From Pseudomonas prosekii (lineage in GTDB: Bacteria > Pseudomonadota > Gammaproteobacteria > Pseudomonadales > Pseudomonadaceae): a DNA stretch of 64,000 nucleotides. The position numbers and the translations under genes were made by a program. Shown here piece by piece: positions 24,966 through 34,356 of this stretch (positions are counted from its first letter, which is position 1; the number at the start of each line of letters is the position of its first letter). Under the pieces are notes generated by a model that searched no databases, was not told the DNA's origin, and saw only the letters and a program-made list of their open reading frames with translations. Location: assembly GCF_900105155.1 (NCBI RefSeq), contig NZ_LT629762.1, forward strand, positions 5,961,501 to 6,025,500, read 5' to 3'.

Positions 24966-24986
24966 AAAAAGGCGCCGAAGCGCCTT
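24966..24986 (-). terminator. phage late-operon terminator, copy 2
   Basis: Same UUCG tetraloop hairpin (GGCGC-TTCG-GCGCC, TTTTT on the minus strand) as in copy 1, downstream of the second secretin gene. Confidence 0.85.
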
Positions 24987-25142
24987 TAAATAAGAGGTCT
25001 CACCCTACGCCAATTCTGCAGAGTTGCCGGGGTTCCTACATCAGCTTTGGCCCTGCAGGACAGCTGATTTCGCGCTCTTACTAAGCATATTCGCGCCGGT
25101 ATCTCGCCAAGTCAAACCGGATCGTACCTTGACCTGACGGTT

Positions 25143-26396
25143 CTACCTGACTTGGTCAACCAAAACAGGCGTAAGAAACAGAACTAGCTCAGTGCTGATC
25201 GATACCGTAGAGCTGCTGGTGAATAACCATTTGAAGCCAGGAATCTTGCCCAGAAACGGCACGCTTTTAACGACTGTGGTATCGACGTCGGAATAAACCC
25301 CGCCCAAGGCAATGGTCTGGCCGAACGGAGAAAAAACCCGGGAAGTAAGCGACGTCGTGTTGATCGGCGGCACGCCATTCATGGCATTGGAATAATCAGG
25401 TTCATCCTTTGAAAGGATGACATCCAGCAGCACTCCCTTATCGTTAACGAACGGAGTCACGTCGAGCGACAAAGCAGCCTGCTTGAAGGATGTCGACGTT
25501 GCACCATCGCCGGCCGATTGTTGATAAGGAACCTGAGAACCTTTAACAATTTTGGCTTGATGACGGTCAGAGGTATAAACGCGAGGACTGGAAATCACCC
25601 TGCCCTTACCTTCCTGCTCCATCGCTGAAAGCCTGGCATCGAGCGTCAAAGCGCTTGAAATAATGCCAACAGCCCCGATGGCACCAGAGGCAAAACCAAG
25701 CGGCACAGAGCCTGAAACAGTCCCTGCCCCGCTGCCCACAGTGCCACCCCATTGAACGCCCAGGTTCTTGGAATAGGAACGATCCACCTCGACAATACGA
25801 GCCTGGATCATCACCTGCTTCCTGGAGTAATCAACAGCGGCGATCAAGGTTTTGAGCTGCTCTAAACGCGGCTTGCTCATCCTGGCAACGATGATTGAAG
25901 AACCGTCCTCAAAATTCAAAGTCTCTCCAGAATCGAGAGGGAAAGCTTTAATTGCATCAGACGCCAAAATATTGTGAACCTTGAAAATAGAAACATCGAA
26001 GGTAGGGTTAACGCCAGAAGACAGGCTTTGTAATTGTGAATATTGTTCAGCTGGATACGAATTAGCTGAATATGGATCACCTGGGCGAGAGTAAGCACTG
26101 ACACGCAAAAACTTACCTTCGACAGTATATAAAAGACCTTTTGCCGATGTTACATACTCAATGGCTTCATCCCAGGTGACATCCTTCATTCGCATGGAAA
26201 GAGAACCACGGATATTTTCGTCTAGCACAAGATTCAAACCGCGATAATCAGCCAAAAGCTGTAAAGCGGACGAAACTGGAATAGTTTGAAAATCAAAGGT
26301 CAATTGCTGAGGAACATTTTCTGCCTGAGAGAAGGAAATAAAGAAAAAGAGGAATACGGCAACGTAAAGACGGCGAAGAGCACTAAAGGTATTCAT
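25143..26396 (-). CDS. phage-encoded secretin (pIV-like), copy 2
   Basis: A 417-residue outer-membrane export channel, same translation as the copy 1 secretin at 16347: signal peptide, STN-like N-domain, secretin barrel ending 'LVLFLTPVLVDQVR'. Two intact copies double the dose of a pore-forming protein, so expression must be tightly held by the repressor or the preceding stem-loop (26423-26470). Confidence 0.93.
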   Translation of the reverse strand: MNTFSALRRLYVAVFLFFFISFSQAENVPQQLTFDFQTIPVSSALQLLADYRGLNLVLDENIRGSLSMRMKDVTWDEAIEYVTSAKGLLYTVEGKFLRVSAYSRPGDPYSANSYPAEQYSQLQSLSSGVNPTFDVSIFKVHNILASDAIKAFPLDSGETLNFEDGSSIIVARMSKPRLEQLKTLIAAVDYSRKQVMIQARIVEVDRSYSKNLGVQWGGTVGSGAGTVSGSVPLGFASGAIGAVGIISSALTLDARLSAMEQEGKGRVISSPRVYTSDRHQAKIVKGSQVPYQQSAGDGATSTSFKQAALSLDVTPFVNDKGVLLDVILSKDEPDYSNAMNGVPPINTTSLTSRVFSPFGQTIALGGVYSDVDTTVVKSVPFLGKIPGFKWLFTSSSTVSISTELVLFLTPVLVDQVR

Positions 26397-26422
26397 GACA
26401 AGAGTTCCAGAAAGCCGGTTGA

Positions 26423-26470
26423 TTAATTGGGCGCGGTCTTAGCGCTACGCTAAAGACCACTCCCAATTAA
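26423..26470. promoter_or_regulatory. intercistronic stem-loop between zot and secretin, copy 2
   Basis: Same nested inverted repeat as at 17627-17674 in copy 1, covering the zot stop codon. Confidence 0.6.
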
Positions 26471-27484
26471 CCCACCTGTAATAGGATTAGGTTTTTTTAA
26501 TGACCAATTAGTGATCTTGAAGCCGTCAACCAAACAATAAGCCTCAGTAAAATCTGGAAAATATCGGCAATGAGAAAACGAAATATACCGAGTATTCCCG
26601 TTGTTATCCGCTACTAAAGCAAGAGCCTCAGACACCACCTTTGAAGATGCATCAGGCTTTGAAGGATGCACAAAGCCAACAAGCCGCCATGTTGTTGAAA
26701 TTGGAGGCTCCGCAGGTGCGCTGGATTGTTTTGGAGCAGAAACCGAAGCCGGATGCTTTACACCGGGTTGATCGGTAGTAAAAAACTTTTTGACAAAAAA
26801 AACGCCCAGGACGATACAAACAACAAAACTACCTAGCGCACCCCATAAGCCAAATGAACGCAGAATACTTGAACGGCCATCTGCAGAAGACTCATCACCC
26901 ACGCCACCAGAGTTTGATTGAGTAGCAGATTTATAAAAAGAATAAACGGACGACTTAAAAGTGCCTGCTGTAGACCTTATTAATTTTGTTTTTGACGGCG
27001 CATCGCCAGTGACAGCGCCGTTGTAAATATCTACTTTAAAAGTTTTCTTCGTGATCTTTCTAATCCGATATGTAGTCTCAATTAAAAGGCGCACCCATGA
27101 CGAGATTTGAGCAAGGTCTTGAGTTACAAGAACAACGCGCATCGAATTATTCTTATCATCGACACGATGCCTATGCTCAGCAAGTAAGGACTTGTCAGTA
27201 AGATTGGCCTGATTAACATTTTTGCCCGCAGGCCACCTCCTCCAACATTCGTCAATGATAGCGACAGATCCAGGCGGAATAATTTCAGAAAGGTCATCAA
27301 GCTCAAACCAATTATCAGGCAATTGAGTAATATTCCCCCCGTAGGTAGACAGAAGATCATCAATGGACAAAGGTATGTTTGTGACCACATGCCTATCTTG
27401 TTTCAACGAAGGGATTATAACGTGCTCGACAACGCCATAACTTTTACCGTGCCCAGGTTTACCAACATAAGCATGAATAGCCAT
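26450..27484 (-). CDS. zot: Zot-family phage assembly ATPase (pI-like), copy 2
   Basis: 344 residues, same translation as copy 1. Walker A 'GKPGHGKS', Walker B 'SVAIIDE', one transmembrane helix at about 212-231 and a periplasmic tail. It is intact, so both proviruses can supply the assembly motor. Confidence 0.95.
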   Translation of the reverse strand: MAIHAYVGKPGHGKSYGVVEHVIIPSLKQDRHVVTNIPLSIDDLLSTYGGNITQLPDNWFELDDLSEIIPPGSVAIIDECWRRWPAGKNVNQANLTDKSLLAEHRHRVDDKNNSMRVVLVTQDLAQISSWVRLLIETTYRIRKITKKTFKVDIYNGAVTGDAPSKTKLIRSTAGTFKSSVYSFYKSATQSNSGGVGDESSADGRSSILRSFGLWGALGSFVVCIVLGVFFVKKFFTTDQPGVKHPASVSAPKQSSAPAEPPISTTWRLVGFVHPSKPDASSKVVSEALALVADNNGNTRYISFSHCRYFPDFTEAYCLVDGFKITNWSLKKPNPITGGLIGSGL

Positions 27485-27487
27485 AAA

Positions 27488-27772
27488 TCACCCAATGAAC
27501 GGAATACGACGAACAAGGAAACGCAAAAGATAAGCGCTGCTAACAACGGTGATCCCAAAAGGGATTTGCATAATGTTAAGGAAATACCAGACCGAAGGGT
27601 CTATAGCCGTAAACAACTCGCCAGCGCTAGAAATAAGCCCAACAATAAAGCTAGTGCTAATAAGGTCAAGAAGCGCTTGATAAAGCCAATCCGCGATAGT
27701 AACAACAGCATCAACAAAGAATTGCAAAATCTCTTGCAGGATGGATAACAGCCAATCACCAAAACCAGTCAT
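27488..27772 (-). CDS. DUF2523 family minor coat protein (pVI-like), copy 2
   Basis: A 94-residue hydrophobic protein, same translation as the gene at 18692. It lies between the adsorption protein and zot. Confidence 0.85.
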   Translation of the reverse strand: MTGFGDWLLSILQEILQFFVDAVVTIADWLYQALLDLISTSFIVGLISSAGELFTAIDPSVWYFLNIMQIPFGITVVSSAYLLRFLVRRIPFIG

Positions 27773-27800
27773 AAATCACTCCAATTTTTAGCCACTAAAA

Positions 27801-28838
27801 TCAAGCAGACAGGAACACACGCAAGGCAAGTAATGACCAAGCCGCAAGAAAAACAGCACTAAGTATCGGAGAGATTCCGGCAAACAATGCGCAGTGAGCA
27901 TCAAACGAAATTATGGTTCCTAAAATGGCAATGTCAGCAGTTGGACAGGTTCCGCCAGAATTAGCGGCGGAGATTTTTTGTTGGAATTCCTCCATCGCAA
28001 CACCAAAACCAGAATGGTTAAGATCAACTTGCATGCCATGAACAAAAGCTTGGTAGTGAACAGCGTTAACCTCACTGTCTAAAACAGAATCCGCATTCAA
28101 CGATCCGGGATTAGTGAAAGAGAGCTCACCGTCAAAACCGGAATCACCATCCCCACCGTTATTACCATCGCCTGGGTTTCCTCCATCCCCAGGGTTAGGG
28201 TCGGTGCCATCGTCGCCGCCGTCGCCAGGATCAACAATGGGGTCGAGAGGATCTCCAACGGCCGGGCTGGTATATCCGGATTCAGCAGCGCACGTAGGAG
28301 ACGCGGAATTAATACCCACAAAGAAGTTACAAAAACCAGTGCTAGTAGAGCCAGAAGCAAGGTAGCAGTTGCTACGATTGACCGAGCTTGCCATGTAAGA
28401 ACATGAATTATGACAAATGTCATTAACAACAGAATCTTCTTTCCAAGAGACATAGTTTTTACCGCCAGATTTTATAATCGGGGAATCAGGGCCGCGAACC
28501 TCTACAGTATCAGGACAAACTACAGCCTCTTTCAGAGCGCCGATGCTGTTATTCATGACAGTACCAAAGGACGTCCAAGAGTAAGCACAAATAGCATTCT
28601 GAGAGCCATTCATGGTGCAAGCACCGGCTTTATAATCCTTCCGATTGACATTTGTATTAAGAGCAGTGACGGCACTAACGAACGAGGAAATCAAGGCATC
28701 TGGAGTATCCTGGACACCAGCTCTAGAACATTCATTTGGATAACCAGCGGTCGTAGAGGCGTTACATTTCCAACCAGCAAAAGCAGAGGAAGAAAACACC
28801 GAAACAAACAAAAGAGGCAATAGATGGAGACGCTTCAT
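27801..28838 (-). CDS. phage adsorption/minor coat protein (pIII-like), copy 2
   Basis: A 345-residue protein, same translation as copy 1: signal peptide, cysteine-rich head, Gly/Asp-rich linker, C-terminal anchor. The head domain is usually the fastest-evolving part of such phages. Its being unchanged between copies argues that the duplication is recent or homogenised. Confidence 0.9.
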   Translation of the reverse strand: MKRLHLLPLLFVSVFSSSAFAGWKCNASTTAGYPNECSRAGVQDTPDALISSFVSAVTALNTNVNRKDYKAGACTMNGSQNAICAYSWTSFGTVMNNSIGALKEAVVCPDTVEVRGPDSPIIKSGGKNYVSWKEDSVVNDICHNSCSYMASSVNRSNCYLASGSTSTGFCNFFVGINSASPTCAAESGYTSPAVGDPLDPIVDPGDGGDDGTDPNPGDGGNPGDGNNGGDGDSGFDGELSFTNPGSLNADSVLDSEVNAVHYQAFVHGMQVDLNHSGFGVAMEEFQQKISAANSGGTCPTADIAILGTIISFDAHCALFAGISPILSAVFLAAWSLLALRVFLSA

Positions 28839-28935
28839 TTCACCACCCCGAAAAGACAGCAAACGAACAGCCGGAACCAATACAAAACATGGCGAGGTAA
28901 TAGAATTGATCCATGTAGCAGCCTCAAATTTTGAG

Positions 28936-28961
28936 AAAAAAAAGGGCGCCCGAAGACGCCC
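28936..28961 (-). terminator. terminator after major coat gene, copy 2
   Basis: Same GGGCGTC-TTCG-GGCGCCC hairpin with T-tract as at 20140-20165. Confidence 0.9.
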
Positions 28962-28982
28962 AGGTCACCCTTGACAAGCGAC

Positions 28983-29210
28983 TTAACCGCGCAGGAAACC
29001 CAGCACGATCTTGGCGCCTTTAATACCGGCGTAAACACCAGCGAGGATGCCAGCGACGGCCAGAACACCCACGGAAATGGTGCTGAAGTCGATGGACGAA
29101 GTCAGACCGGTATAGTCCCAACCACCTGCAGGGTCAGCGGCGAAAACCGAAGGTGCAACAACAGCCAGGGCAACAGCGGATAAAGCTACAGCGGCAATCT
29201 TTTTAAACAT
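28983..29210 (-). CDS. major coat protein (pVIII-like), copy 2
   Basis: A 75-residue precursor with a 24-residue signal peptide and 51-residue mature coat, same translation as at 20187. Confidence 0.95.
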   Translation of the reverse strand: MFKKIAAVALSAVALAVVAPSVFAADPAGGWDYTGLTSSIDFSTISVGVLAVAGILAGVYAGIKGAKIVLGFLRG

Positions 29211-29219
29211 GATGAATCC

Positions 29220-29444
29220 TCAGGATTGTTTGATGAAGTTTAAAAACGCACGAATTCCCATCGACATAACCATAAAGCTAGCTACCAATGTGAATCCCGC
29301 GCCAAAGGCTTGAGCCAAGATAACTGGATCAAGTTGTGAAGGATCAAAAGGGACAATGTAAGGAACAGAAACCCAATCGACCGAACACGAGGGAGCACCG
29401 CCCTGAATAATTAAATCACCAGGGCAATGCAGTAAACCGGACAT
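29220..29444 (-). CDS. small membrane protein, probable minor coat, copy 2
   Basis: A 74-residue single-helix protein, same translation as at 20424. It overlaps the stop of the preceding ssDNA-binding candidate and lies just upstream of the major coat gene. Confidence 0.8.
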   Translation of the reverse strand: MSGLLHCPGDLIIQGGAPSCSVDWVSVPYIVPFDPSQLDPVILAQAFGAGFTLVASFMVMSMGIRAFLNFIKQS

Positions 29445-29776
29445 TACGCAGACTTCTGCGAGGTCGAAGAAGCAGCTTGAACAGGTCGCTGTTCTTCAAG
29501 GCGAAGAGGGAGACCGGCGAGCTGGAAATTCAATTCTTTATAACGTTCGTTATAAGAAACTGTGAACGGCACATAAACCTCAACACCTTTTTGTGCACGA
29601 TAAACATTATGAAGGCCATTTTTGACCGCATCGCCGAAAACAGAAAGCTCGAACAGCTCAAACTGTTTCATCCCGTTCCGGTTAACACTTTCGGCCTGAA
29701 TACCAACAATGGCCCAGGGCTTTTCTGGTGTGCCTTTATCAAGAACATCGACGATTACGCCTTTAAGGATTTTCAT
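29444..29776 (-). CDS. candidate ssDNA-binding protein (DUF1293-like), copy 2
   Basis: A 110-residue protein, same translation as at 20648. The role is inferred from gene order and a beta-rich sequence. Confidence 0.65.
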   Translation of the reverse strand: MKILKGVIVDVLDKGTPEKPWAIVGIQAESVNRNGMKQFELFELSVFGDAVKNGLHNVYRAQKGVEVYVPFTVSYNERYKELNFQLAGLPLRLEEQRPVQAASSTSQKSA

Positions 29777-29780
29777 TCTT

Positions 29781-30020
29781 TCATTTTTCCACTGGGGGGT
29801 GAAATGCCCAGCCGGGCACAATTACATCAGGTTCACGCCTGAAGGTTTTAAATTCACGGCGAGAGCGCTGCCGATTTACTTCTTGCTGAGCCAGTGCAGA
29901 TAGAAACAAACGCATAAGATTATTAATCCCAGCACGCTCATCACATTGAGGATTGTTAAGTGCATTTATAAACTCTGCCTCCACAGCAAAACGTAGATTC
30001 TGATAAGCAACTCTATCCAT
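29781..30020 (-). CDS. phage hypothetical protein, copy 2
   Basis: A 79-residue charged helical protein, same translation as at 20985, starting at the TGATG overlap with the preceding gene. Not recognised. Confidence 0.7.
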   Translation of the reverse strand: MDRVAYQNLRFAVEAEFINALNNPQCDERAGINNLMRLFLSALAQQEVNRQRSRREFKTFRREPDVIVPGWAFHPPVEK

Positions 30021-30253
30021 CAGAAGCCCATCCATTCTGCAATGGATATTGTTCCTATTTCTTGCGTGTCAAAAAACCAGATCTGTTGAGGCTTTACGCC
30101 CTGTTCTTTCCGTGCTTCAAGAAACTCAATAGTTTGTGATACTTGCTGATTCAGAACAGGGTTACTGAAAGCCGCACGGACCTTCTGCTGAAACACCAAC
30201 TGTCGACGCTGACCAGGACTAAGTGCTGTTCCTTGAAAACAAACGTTTTTCAT
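30020..30253 (-). CDS. phage hypothetical protein, copy 2
   Basis: A 77-residue protein, same translation as at 21224, ATGA-coupled to the replication initiator. Not recognised. Confidence 0.7.
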   Translation of the reverse strand: MKNVCFQGTALSPGQRRQLVFQQKVRAAFSNPVLNQQVSQTIEFLEARKEQGVKPQQIWFFDTQEIGTISIAEWMGF

Positions 30254-31374
30254 GCAGCCACCAATCTTAGACGACCAGGTATCGAGGCTGGTCGATAAAA
30301 CGAAGGCATGCCGAGTTCGAAATTACGTTCAACTTCCCGTACATTGCGAAGAAAAACAACGCCATGACGCGAGCTGTCAAAAGGCAACTTAATATCAATA
30401 CCAATTTGTCGTAGACGAGCGCGATGCACCTTAACAGCAGACTTTGTGAGGTCGAACTTCTTTCCATTCATCCACTCATACGCATAACCCGCAGTACGTC
30501 CCGCAGCTTGCATAGAATCACAAATGTTCTCAGCTAACAGCTGTTCAGAAATGCTAGTAATGTCCATGGCGGTCACCTTCATTCGGTCGCCTACAGTTAA
30601 AAAGTCGCGGTGTATATGCCGCAGTCTGTCTTCGTCAAAAAGGCCCCAATGGCAAAGGCGCTCACGCTTTAAAAATTCTGATCTCAACTTGATTTCAGAA
30701 CGAACCATGCCTACAGATGCGCACCAATCTCTTAAATCTCGCACATATGTATATTCGTCCGAATCCTCGCCATAAGTTTTTTTAACTTTAGGGAGTAAGT
30801 GCGCTTCTAATTCAGCGGCCTTATTATAGTTTCCTGGATACACCAAACGACCTGCTTTCTCACCACCTTTAGGAGTCCAAACAGTGGTGTTTCCGTCCGG
30901 ATACAAATAACCAATGGAGTTACGAAAGCGCTGACTAGATATGCCGCGTAAGAAAGCTCGTTCATTCCCCTTCCCTACTGAAAAATTGTCAGTTAAATCA
31001 AGACGGTGAAAAACAGCGCCGTCTGTAAGGGAACCTCCATTTTGAAGATGTTCGACTTTTGTGCATTTAGTCAGTGGAGGTAGATCCCAGTCAGCGAGAA
31101 CTGCATTAATGACCTTCATATTGTCATCGAGGCGTTCAATGCCAAAAACGTTGTCAAGTCGATTAATACGTGAGGAATTACCATCAACAGTTAATCGACG
31201 ACCACAAACGTTGATCTTGAAGGTAGTGCAGTAGCTACCCTCTGCATGAAACGGAGGAGCGGACTCACTGAGAACCTCATTGCTTTCAGCATCTACACGA
31301 CGAAGGAGAATGTTGCCTACCTTTCGAAGGTCGAAGGAGTAATCCTGAGATGCCTTGATCCAGTCGTAAAACAT
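30250..31374 (-). CDS. phage replication initiator, gene II/X (RstA-like) family, copy 2
   Basis: A 374-residue rolling-circle initiator, same translation as at 21454. With two copies in tandem, nicking at one origin and termination at the next releases a complete single genome, which is the usual mode of production from tandem prophages. Confidence 0.88.
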   Translation of the reverse strand: MFYDWIKASQDYSFDLRKVGNILLRRVDAESNEVLSESAPPFHAEGSYCTTFKINVCGRRLTVDGNSSRINRLDNVFGIERLDDNMKVINAVLADWDLPPLTKCTKVEHLQNGGSLTDGAVFHRLDLTDNFSVGKGNERAFLRGISSQRFRNSIGYLYPDGNTTVWTPKGGEKAGRLVYPGNYNKAAELEAHLLPKVKKTYGEDSDEYTYVRDLRDWCASVGMVRSEIKLRSEFLKRERLCHWGLFDEDRLRHIHRDFLTVGDRMKVTAMDITSISEQLLAENICDSMQAAGRTAGYAYEWMNGKKFDLTKSAVKVHRARLRQIGIDIKLPFDSSRHGVVFLRNVREVERNFELGMPSFYRPASIPGRLRLVAA

Positions 31375-31599
31375 CAAAATCCCTGCAAGCACATGCGGCT
31401 AACCGCATAGGTAAGGCTCTCAGTATCTCCAGGGCAAAAAAGCCACCAGCCCAGCAGACTCTGTAAGCGCGTATTCCGTTCCTGAAAAGGAGGAATACCG
31501 AGATAATAGCGATGCAGCTACACGAGTCAAGAGAAAAGAAACGGTTTTTGTCGGATAATCGGTAAATTAGAACGGTTTACTGTGATTTTGGAGACAGAT
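31375..31599. promoter_or_regulatory. divergent control region between replication initiator and repressor, copy 2
   Basis: Same hairpin (31471-31498) and pair of AACGGTTT repeats (31540, 31571) as in copy 1. Confidence 0.55.
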
Positions 31600-32019
31600 A
31601 TGGGTATCGGCAGCAGAATCAGGCAGGAGCGCCTAAGGCAGAACCTTGATCTGAAGGAGCTGGCGAAACTGAGCGGAATGCCAGAAAGGACGGTGGCCGA
31701 CATTGAGCGCGAAATCTCAAGCCCTAGAGCCGACAACCTAAAAAAGCTGATCATCTCTCTAGGATGTTCTGCAGATCAGATCATGTTTGATGACGATGAA
31801 ATGACTGAGGATGGCGACTTAGCACTGCTCGTCCGCGAGCTTGGAAAAACCGAGGAAGAGACACGTCAAACGGTAAAACGGGTGATCCGGGCCATGCTTG
31901 TTCAAGAGCGAGTATTTGAGCTGGAGCGTATCCGCGCATTTGATGACGCTCACAAGGAAGAAAACAAAAATCGTCAGAATCTCGCGATGCCGCTGAAGCG
32001 CTACGAGAAAAATCGGTAG
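31600..32019 (+). CDS. XRE-family phage repressor, copy 2
   Basis: 139 residues, same translation as at 22804: N-terminal Cro/C1-type helix-turn-helix and a charged C-terminus without a self-cleavage domain. A doubled repressor dose would reinforce immunity. Confidence 0.88.
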   Translation: MGIGSRIRQERLRQNLDLKELAKLSGMPERTVADIEREISSPRADNLKKLIISLGCSADQIMFDDDEMTEDGDLALLVRELGKTEEETRQTVKRVIRAMLVQERVFELERIRAFDDAHKEENKNRQNLAMPLKRYEKNR

Positions 32020-32133
32020 CCGAAAAAGTATGAGGTTTCATACCAAAGTGGGGGTGTTACAGCACCCCCACCCGCTTCGCTCCAAAGACCCAATCAGCAA
32101 AAACCAAAAATCAGATCGAAAAAGGAGCAGTAA

Positions 32134-32475
32134 ATGTCAGCAGAGACGTACACATGTGGCCAATGTCATTTTGAATTCAACAAAGGTGTTTCCACCTGCC
32201 AGGGCTGCCTAGGCACCGTCATCTGGGGAGCTACGCAACAAGAAATGCATCAAGCCGGCCAGTTCATGGCGGTAGTCGGTGCCGTCCTGGGCGCTCTGCT
32301 AATGTTTGGACTACCGACAGCACTAAATAAGTACCTGGGCACAGACCTGACATTAGGGTACGGCTTCGGGTTTGGAGCGCTCATTCCGGTGGGTATCACG
32401 GGACTGATCGGCTATTTCTGGGGATCAAACAACGCAGCCAAACAACACCGAGGCGAGTGCCGTACCTTCCGCTAG
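32134..32475 (+). CDS. zinc-ribbon membrane protein, phage accessory gene, copy 2
   Basis: 113 residues, same translation as at 23338: four-Cys zinc ribbon and two hydrophobic spans. It lies in the repressor-strand transcript. Confidence 0.75.
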   Translation: MSAETYTCGQCHFEFNKGVSTCQGCLGTVIWGATQQEMHQAGQFMAVVGAVLGALLMFGLPTALNKYLGTDLTLGYGFGFGALIPVGITGLIGYFWGSNNAAKQHRGECRTFR

Positions 32476-32810
32476 GACAAGTGACCAACCGTTGCTGAAA
32501 CATCGGACCTGCCGGGACCTGTCAAGGGATAGCGCTACACGTCACGGGACCGCGCAGGCTGCGCGCAATATCCGAGATAACGCCTTGGGAAAATCAGGGC
32601 GCGTGGTGACACCACGGCGACTACAAGCTTTTTGAACGCGAAGAAAACCCCAGGGCTCTCAGGAACGCTGGGGTTTTTGTTTGGGCGATAGACCGGCCCG
32701 CGTTGCGGGGTATCGGCGCCGGTGTTGCAACGCACTACTGAGGATCTGCGAAGCGCCTAATGCCCTACGGGCAGGTCGAGGTCGGCTGGATTAAAGGACT
32801 TGATACTAAG
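32476..32810. other. hairpin-rich non-coding phage region, copy 2
   Basis: The repeat of 23680-24014, with the same inverted repeats and the terminator at 32648-32678. Candidate origin and packaging region; no gene seen. Confidence 0.55.
32648..32678 (+). terminator. terminator downstream of repressor/accessory genes, copy 2
   Basis: Same CCCCAG...CTGGGG-TTTTT hairpin as at 23852. Confidence 0.75.
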
Positions 32811-33221
32811 TCACTGCTCAGATCGTGAAAATAAGGACAGACCTGCTTCAAAGGTCCAATCACGAAGAGTATCAAGGCATTCACCAGCGGAATATTTCCA
32901 CTGCTCAGCCTGATCAAGCCGTGAGTTTACAGCACTCAAAACCTCAGCATCTTCAGTGACCACAAGCTGGGACTTTTTGGAAAGTACGTAGTGGTATTGG
33001 CACAGCTTGAGATAGTGCTCCTGAAGCTCAGATATCTTGACTAAAGAAATCTCATGATCACCAGACATGGTGCGTTGAAATTGCATGTGGCTTTCCTCCG
33101 CATTTCTAGATTTATGAATCCAGAAAATACGAAACTCATTGAGTTTACTGCCCTTTGCGTTCTTGAAAGCTTCAGCTACAGAAACATCTTCCAGCGATTT
33201 TACTAGTTGATCTTCAGTCAT
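32811..33221 (-). CDS. phage accessory hypothetical protein, copy 2
   Basis: 136 residues, same translation as at 24015. No motif recognised. It is the gene nearest the right attachment site. Confidence 0.6.
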   Translation of the reverse strand: MTEDQLVKSLEDVSVAEAFKNAKGSKLNEFRIFWIHKSRNAEESHMQFQRTMSGDHEISLVKISELQEHYLKLCQYHYVLSKKSQLVVTEDAEVLSAVNSRLDQAEQWKYSAGECLDTLRDWTFEAGLSLFSRSEQ

Positions 33222-33637
33222 AAATGCCCTTTGAAAATTGGTGAATAGCTCCGACTTCTGAATATAGAAGGCGCTGCAAAGGTAGGTCAACAATTGAAAT
33301 TGTAGTTTTTGAATAAGGAACATTTTGATAGCAAATTTGGGGAAACTGCTCATGACCTGGTTGGCTTTTGCAATCATTTAGCATGAGATTTGGCAGCAAA
33401 ACGGGAACTCGTTAATATCCGTTACGTAGCCCTTGAGGCACTTGCAGAGCCCGGTCATCAATGACTGGGCTTTTGCCTTTCTGAAGTCCAAAAATGATGG
33501 CATTTTTACTAGCTCAGCTCGATCACCAGGTCAGATTTTGCTATCAAAAAAGGCCACGCATAATGCACGCTATGTGTAAATCAGTCGCCGGGGCTGCGCG
33601 ATTTTCCCGGCGCCTGATTCGTCCTGAAGGACGGCCT
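33222..33637. other. non-coding region with stem-loops next to attR, copy 2
   Basis: The repeat of the segment before the attP junction in copy 1. It includes the CGCCGGG...CCCGGCG stem and CGTCCT-GA-AGGACG hairpin beside the attachment site. The open frame of the accessory gene extends a short way into it. Confidence 0.5.
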
Positions 33638-33670
33638 CGCTAACATAACGTGCACCACATTACACGTAAC
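33638..33670. other. attR: phage XerD arm and centre joined to host XerC arm
   Basis: XerD-like arm CGCTAACATAA and centre CGTGCACCACA as in the middle junction, but the XerC arm is now TTACACGTAAC, which must be host sequence. Joining the attL XerD arm and centre to this arm restores the pre-integration dif site. Confidence 0.8.
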
Positions 33671-34055
33671 AACGTATTTCGGATTTGCCCCGGTTACCCG
33701 CAGGATTGAAGCTCACCACACCAGGCCCCCATATGACAAAGACCAGCAACACTCAAATGACATTCTCCTGAAGGCTTCGCACCATTTCCGCGTCAGCCTT
33801 TCAATCAGCCGGACATGCATTACAAATGCTCCAACAGCTTCCTGGGATTCTCCATTTCCATATAGCAAAATCCAATCCGGCCCAAACCGCTTCACTGATC
33901 AACCCAAAGCCTGCAGATTCAGCCATCAGCTGTGAAGCATTCCGTGCGCCGCCCTGTATGTGAAGCTGCAAACATTCACCAGCCCCAACGACGTCGTCGG
34001 CGACAATGTTCCGCAGCGAGCAGTTCGGCTAGATGAGTTCCTACTGGATGGCATC

Positions 34056-34178
34056 TCATGTTGGCAATAATGGATGATGTCCGATGGCTTCAATCAAAAT
34101 GCCCAATTGGAGCACCAGAGTCACCAGATAATAAATGCCCGTAATCAAATAGCGCTGGCTGCCGCCAATTCTTGGCAT
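34056..34178 (-). CDS. possible small hydrophobic protein or gene remnant
   Basis: A 40-codon frame from an ATG with AGG six bases upstream. The product has a basic start ('MPRIGGSQRYL') and one long hydrophobic span ('ITGIYYLVTLVLQLGILIEA'). It could be a membrane miniprotein or the debris of a larger gene. No relative recognised. Confidence 0.25.
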   Translation of the reverse strand: MPRIGGSQRYLITGIYYLVTLVLQLGILIEAIGHHPLLPT

Positions 34179-34336
34179 TTCGTGCCTATAAGGCTGAAAG
34201 TTCGCCGGAAATAAACGCCGTTCACGTATTCATCCCACTGAAGTGCCTTAATCAGTATTCAAACTCTTAATTCATCTAATGCAGCTAGCATATATGCCAC
34301 TTCGCAGCCTGGTAGCACCAACAATAGATATAACTA

Positions 34337-34356
34337 AACTAAACGGTCATTTAGTT
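34337..34356. promoter_or_regulatory. isolated operator-like inverted repeat
   Basis: AACTAAA, six bases, TTTAGTT: perfect 7-bp arms, spacing typical of TetR-family sites. No gene is positioned to use it, so it may be left over from a lost gene. Confidence 0.3.

Larger units (their letters stand above)
24864..33659. mobile_element. inovirus prophage, copy 2 (tandem duplicate)
   Basis: A second 8,796-bp copy in the same orientation. Every gene product has the same translation as copy 1, and no base difference was noticed in the stretches compared. Tandem filamentous prophages allow replicative read-out of one genome from the chromosome, as known for CTX-type phages. Confidence 0.95.

Noticed and set aside
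16068..33659. The duplicate phage copy as an assembly error
   Set aside because: The middle junction has its own attP structure distinct from left and right ends, as expected for a real tandem; long reads would still be decisive.
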